Assembly: GCA_013397435.1 (NCBI GenBank)
Contig: VZRG01000523.1
Location: 163,976 to 227,975, forward strand
Reading direction: 5' to 3'
From: Erythrocercus mccallii
Lineage: Eukaryota > Chordata > Aves > Passeriformes > Dicruridae
DNA length: 64,000 nt
The notes under the pieces are model-generated. The model saw only the letters and a list, made by a program, of their open reading frames with translations, made no database searches and had not been told where the DNA came from. Position numbers and translations under genes: made by a program. Within the stretch, counting starts at the first letter, position 1, and the number at the start of each line of letters is the position of its first letter. Below are positions 60,801 to 64,000 of this stretch, one piece after another.

Positions 60801-63797
60801 AAGTCAGCTGAATTGGATTTATTATGGCAGATTTATCATGTCCAGCTACAGACTAGCTGTACTGTGACAATACCTGGAATCCAGTTTTGCAGAAATAAGA
60901 GCTATAAATATAGGGAAATTCTGCAGATTCCTTTCCCAAACACTCAAAAGTGTTGCCAAATTTTATTTCCCCTTAATTAAATTTTGAGCTGGATGCTGTA
61001 ACAGATTCCCCTTGCTATGTCTTGCATGTACACCTTCTATATTTTTTAAACCTCTTCTCCTCCTTCTCCCACTCCCTACAGATTCACCAAGACATAAAAG
61101 GAATCCAGAAAAAAACTTGGCATTAAGTTCTTATCTTTGAAACCTCGAGGGTGAGTGGATTTGAAATCTACACTAAGTTTCACAAGAGCTGAACATATGG
61201 TGATAGGAAGTTTTATGTGTGTGAAGACCAGCTCTGCTCTCTCCACCAAGAAATGTGAGGAGTATTAAAATACCCATTTTTTCTTAGCATTTCCCTTCTA
61301 TGCCATCCTAGAAGCAGGCATATTACACCTTTTGTCCAATAAAGAGTTTAAAACCACTTCCCATTTCTCACATCCATAAACCTAGGTGCTTTAGGGTTTT
61401 TTTGCAAATGAGGTTTTACAGCTGTCACTTAGTGGCTGGATTGAACCCGACAACCAAACTGCTCTGAACCTGCTGCTAGCGCCACAGGAACCCTTGTCAG
61501 ACTACAAAAATGAAGAGATTTAAAACAATAATTGTTTCCAAACTCTCATTTTCTCCATTTCCAACTGACTGACATCCATTGCCATGGAAACAGTCGGAGA
61601 GCAGAGTAGCAGGGATACAATCTGACCCAGAAGTTCTAGGATTCTCCCTGCTCCCATCACGCTGATAACAATTTTCAAGACGTGACCTCTCTCTTTCACT
61701 TTTAACAAGAATCAGGAACACATGACTTACTCATGCACTAAAACTGAGCTAAAAAACTGCTTCTAATTTTTCAGCTGGGCTTCCAGTCCCAATTTGCATC
61801 ACTGAATTTACAGGTGTATGATAATGCAAGTCATCTAACACCTCCAGCACAGCCACCATCTCCTCCCAGGGGTGGAAGAGCTGCTGCCTTGGATGGAGCT
61901 TTCCCCTTGCACACTTCACTCTGCTTGCAACCCTCCAAGCACTCAGCTTCTCCTTTTCATCATGCCCACGTTGTGTCATTGGGATCTGAACAAGACAGAG
62001 CTGAGCAGAGCCAGGCAGTTCTCAGGACAGCAGAAGATGAGCACTGTCATGCTTAGCAGGAAAGGAAACAGATGCAGCTACCCAGAGCGCAAAGGAGCAG
62101 TCTGGAGTCAGACCTGAAATTCAGATACCAGCCCTGGAACACTTTCTGCCAAGCACCACCACTTCACTATCAGAGGTTTTAGTATATTTAAATATTCATT
62201 AGGTAAATCTTAAATATTTTAACTTCTATATGATGGCAAGTATTCTGGTCTTTTGATCACAACCTTTTATTTTTGTCACTCCATTTTTGTATTTCCATAA
62301 AGCCTCAAGAGATTTGTACATACACTTTCAGTGCTCAGCTATCACAGTGCTGATTCAGACCAGCGATACCAGAGGTAAAATCCACAAAGCTCAGGGATAA
62401 TGGTGGTTTTCCTTAATGGCTGTTGTTTGGAGAACCAGTACCAATTGCATTGCAAAGATGCTGCACACACTTGAAATGCACTTAAAATTATCCTTGAGGC
62501 ACCAGCTGCTACTTGAACAACAGATTGTCCATGTAACATCAACATCACACTTTCATTCTGCACTGGGAATAACTCTGGAAAGGACACGAAGAAACTTCTT
62601 AGCTGGGGAGACATTTTTGGTACCTAGGTTATTTCCACTCTAATTTTATTCACTGACAGCTATGTTGAGTGTACATTGAGTACTCAGGGAAAGTTCATCC
62701 TGAGTTTCTTTTGGGGATGATCAGCAGAAAAGTAGCATATTTTTTTCTCAGGTATGTTTTTTCTCTCGATACTCAAGATTTCAAAAAGCACCTGTATAGC
62801 CTCCCTGCATTTTCAGCATGGGTTGCATTGTCCACTTCAGAGACTTTGGCTGTGATACTTTCATGCAGCTTGCCAAATGCTTTGAAAGGTCTCAGAGTCT
62901 GTGAACTCAAGTTCAACTAATTAGAGTGAATGGAGAATTCTGAATTTATGAAAACCATAGGACATCAATAAAACATAAATCCTAGCAGGTCAGTCCAGAA
63001 GTCAGCAAGTCCATTTGGCAGCTACTGAATAATGCCAAGGATGAGGAATGCCAAATAGCAATGGGAGCTTATGGCAAGAACAGTCTACTCACCCACACAT
63101 TCATTGTGGTACAGAGAGACACCCAGATTGTCCTTTGTCCCTGAATCACTCCAGACTGACACTGTCCCTTCAAAGGGCACTTCTGATGTGTCATCTTATT
63201 TTCTGTGCCATTCTGCACCCACCAACCACAAGCCTGGCTCAGTAAATAGAGCACTGGGATGGTGCAGGGGTTCCATTCTTGCCTAAAGTCCTTTAGCTGT
63301 GTGACACTGGAAGAGCCAGCCTTTCCCCATAGCCCTGCAAAATTATCTTTATCTATGCAGAGTGAGATTACCTGATGGAAACAGAAAACCCAGGCATTAT
63401 TTCCTTAGCGAGCAACTAAATAAATTAATTATCTCAACTGAGGGAAAAAATATTGTCTCACAGATTGTTGTGGTATCCAACTGTCCCCACATCAAAGCTA
63501 TTTTAATTGGAAATCTTGAAGGGCAGGAACTTTCCTGCAGCTCACAATCTGAACAAAGTAACAATTAGAAACCAAATAGGTTCTATTAGCCCTACTCCTT
63601 CAGCTCAGCTACTGACCAGAAAGAGGGAGGCAATTATTCTTTTTTTGGTGTGAAACAGGAGCTCTTCAACTGTGTCTGGGCCAGCAGCCAGCCCGTGGGT
63701 GGGTGAGTGTGGATGTCTGGCACTGTGCTCTTACACAATCCGGCTGGGAGCTCTGCCATGGACAACTGCCTTTTTCATCCCAGACCAGCTGTACAAT
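60801..63797. other. Single-copy noncoding stretch
   Basis: About 3 kb with no gene, transposon or strong repeat recognised. Overlapping short open frames near 61749-62117 and 62342-62643 encode no known domain. Confidence 0.45.
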
Positions 63798-64000
63798 TTC
63801 ACAGAATCACAGAATCACAGGATGATCAGGTTGGAAGAGACCTTCAAGATCATTGAGTCCAACCCATGCCCTACATCTCAATTAACCATGGCACTGAGTG
63901 CCACATCCAGTCTTTTTTTAATCACATCCAGGGGTGGTGATTCCACCACTTCCCCGGGCAGATCATTCCAGAACTTTATTACTCTCTCTGTGAAAAACTT
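63798..64000 (-). mobile_element. CR1-type LINE 3' end, antisense, continues past the window
   Basis: TCACAGAATCACAGAATCAC is the reverse complement of the octamer-like tail that ends CR1 elements. It is followed by GATCAGGTTGGAAGAGACCT, TCAAGATCATTGAGTCCAAC and later GATTCCACCACTTCCC and CATTCCAGAACTTTATTACT, in CR1 order. The intact terminal repeats and clear reading suggest a younger copy than the two others. The element is cut by the window edge. Confidence 0.92.

Overview
The window is nuclear DNA from a bird, most likely a songbird (passerine). The support is three antisense 3' ends of the avian CR1 LINE (10976-11255, 57295-57431, 63798-64000) and several solo endogenous-retrovirus LTRs of kinds I know from songbird genomes, in an AT-rich, intron-like or intergenic background with no bacterial or viral gene organisation. 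I found no protein-coding exon, rRNA, tRNA or CRISPR array that I would defend. The longest open frames fall in simple repeats, cross assembly gaps or lie in GC-rich DNA.

Layout. Positions 1-690 flank a strong CpG island (about 691-1640) broken by a 328-base assembly gap. The island has GC boxes, a CRE-like site and a tight cluster of CAGGTG-type E-boxes. It is almost certainly a promoter whose first exon may be hidden in the gap; the gene and its direction are unknown. From 1.6 to 14 kb the DNA is single-copy noncoding with one CR1 fragment. Between 14.3 and 18.5 kb, two copies of a 218-bp sequence (about 93% identical by eye) stand in direct orientation 4,027 bp apart, and two solo LTRs (15465-16243 antisense, 17375-18121 sense) were inserted between them. 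From 18.5 to 26.5 kb the DNA is mostly unique, with a few palindromes and a possible conserved noncoding block near 24.1-24.3 kb. At 26.56-27.32 kb a 31-bp minisatellite lies close to a third, antisense LTR of compact ERVK-like design. From 34 to 38.6 kb there is a repeat-rich stretch: an A/C-rich tract, a GGGA/GGAA microsatellite with a single N inside, a roughly 490-bp satellite-like array built on the heptamer GGAATAT, and a second gap (320 N) that opens inside a 25-bp tandem repeat. The interval 38.6-50.2 kb is unique noncoding DNA. A fourth solo LTR (50236-50833) with TATA box and 4-bp target duplication follows. The rest (50.8-64 kb) is unique DNA with two close AT-rich hairpins (56.2-56.4 kb), a perfect inverted repeat around a CACGTG E-box (59.9 kb), a possible fifth LTR remnant (60.5 kb) and two CR1 fragments.

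The window reads as a promoter CpG island followed by a long intron or intergenic region shaped by LTR insertion, recombination to solo LTRs, and tandem-repeat growth. I did not find a new multi-gene system. The most checkable points are the LTR promoters with their target-site duplications, the local 218-bp duplication, the GGAATAT array and the inverted repeats.
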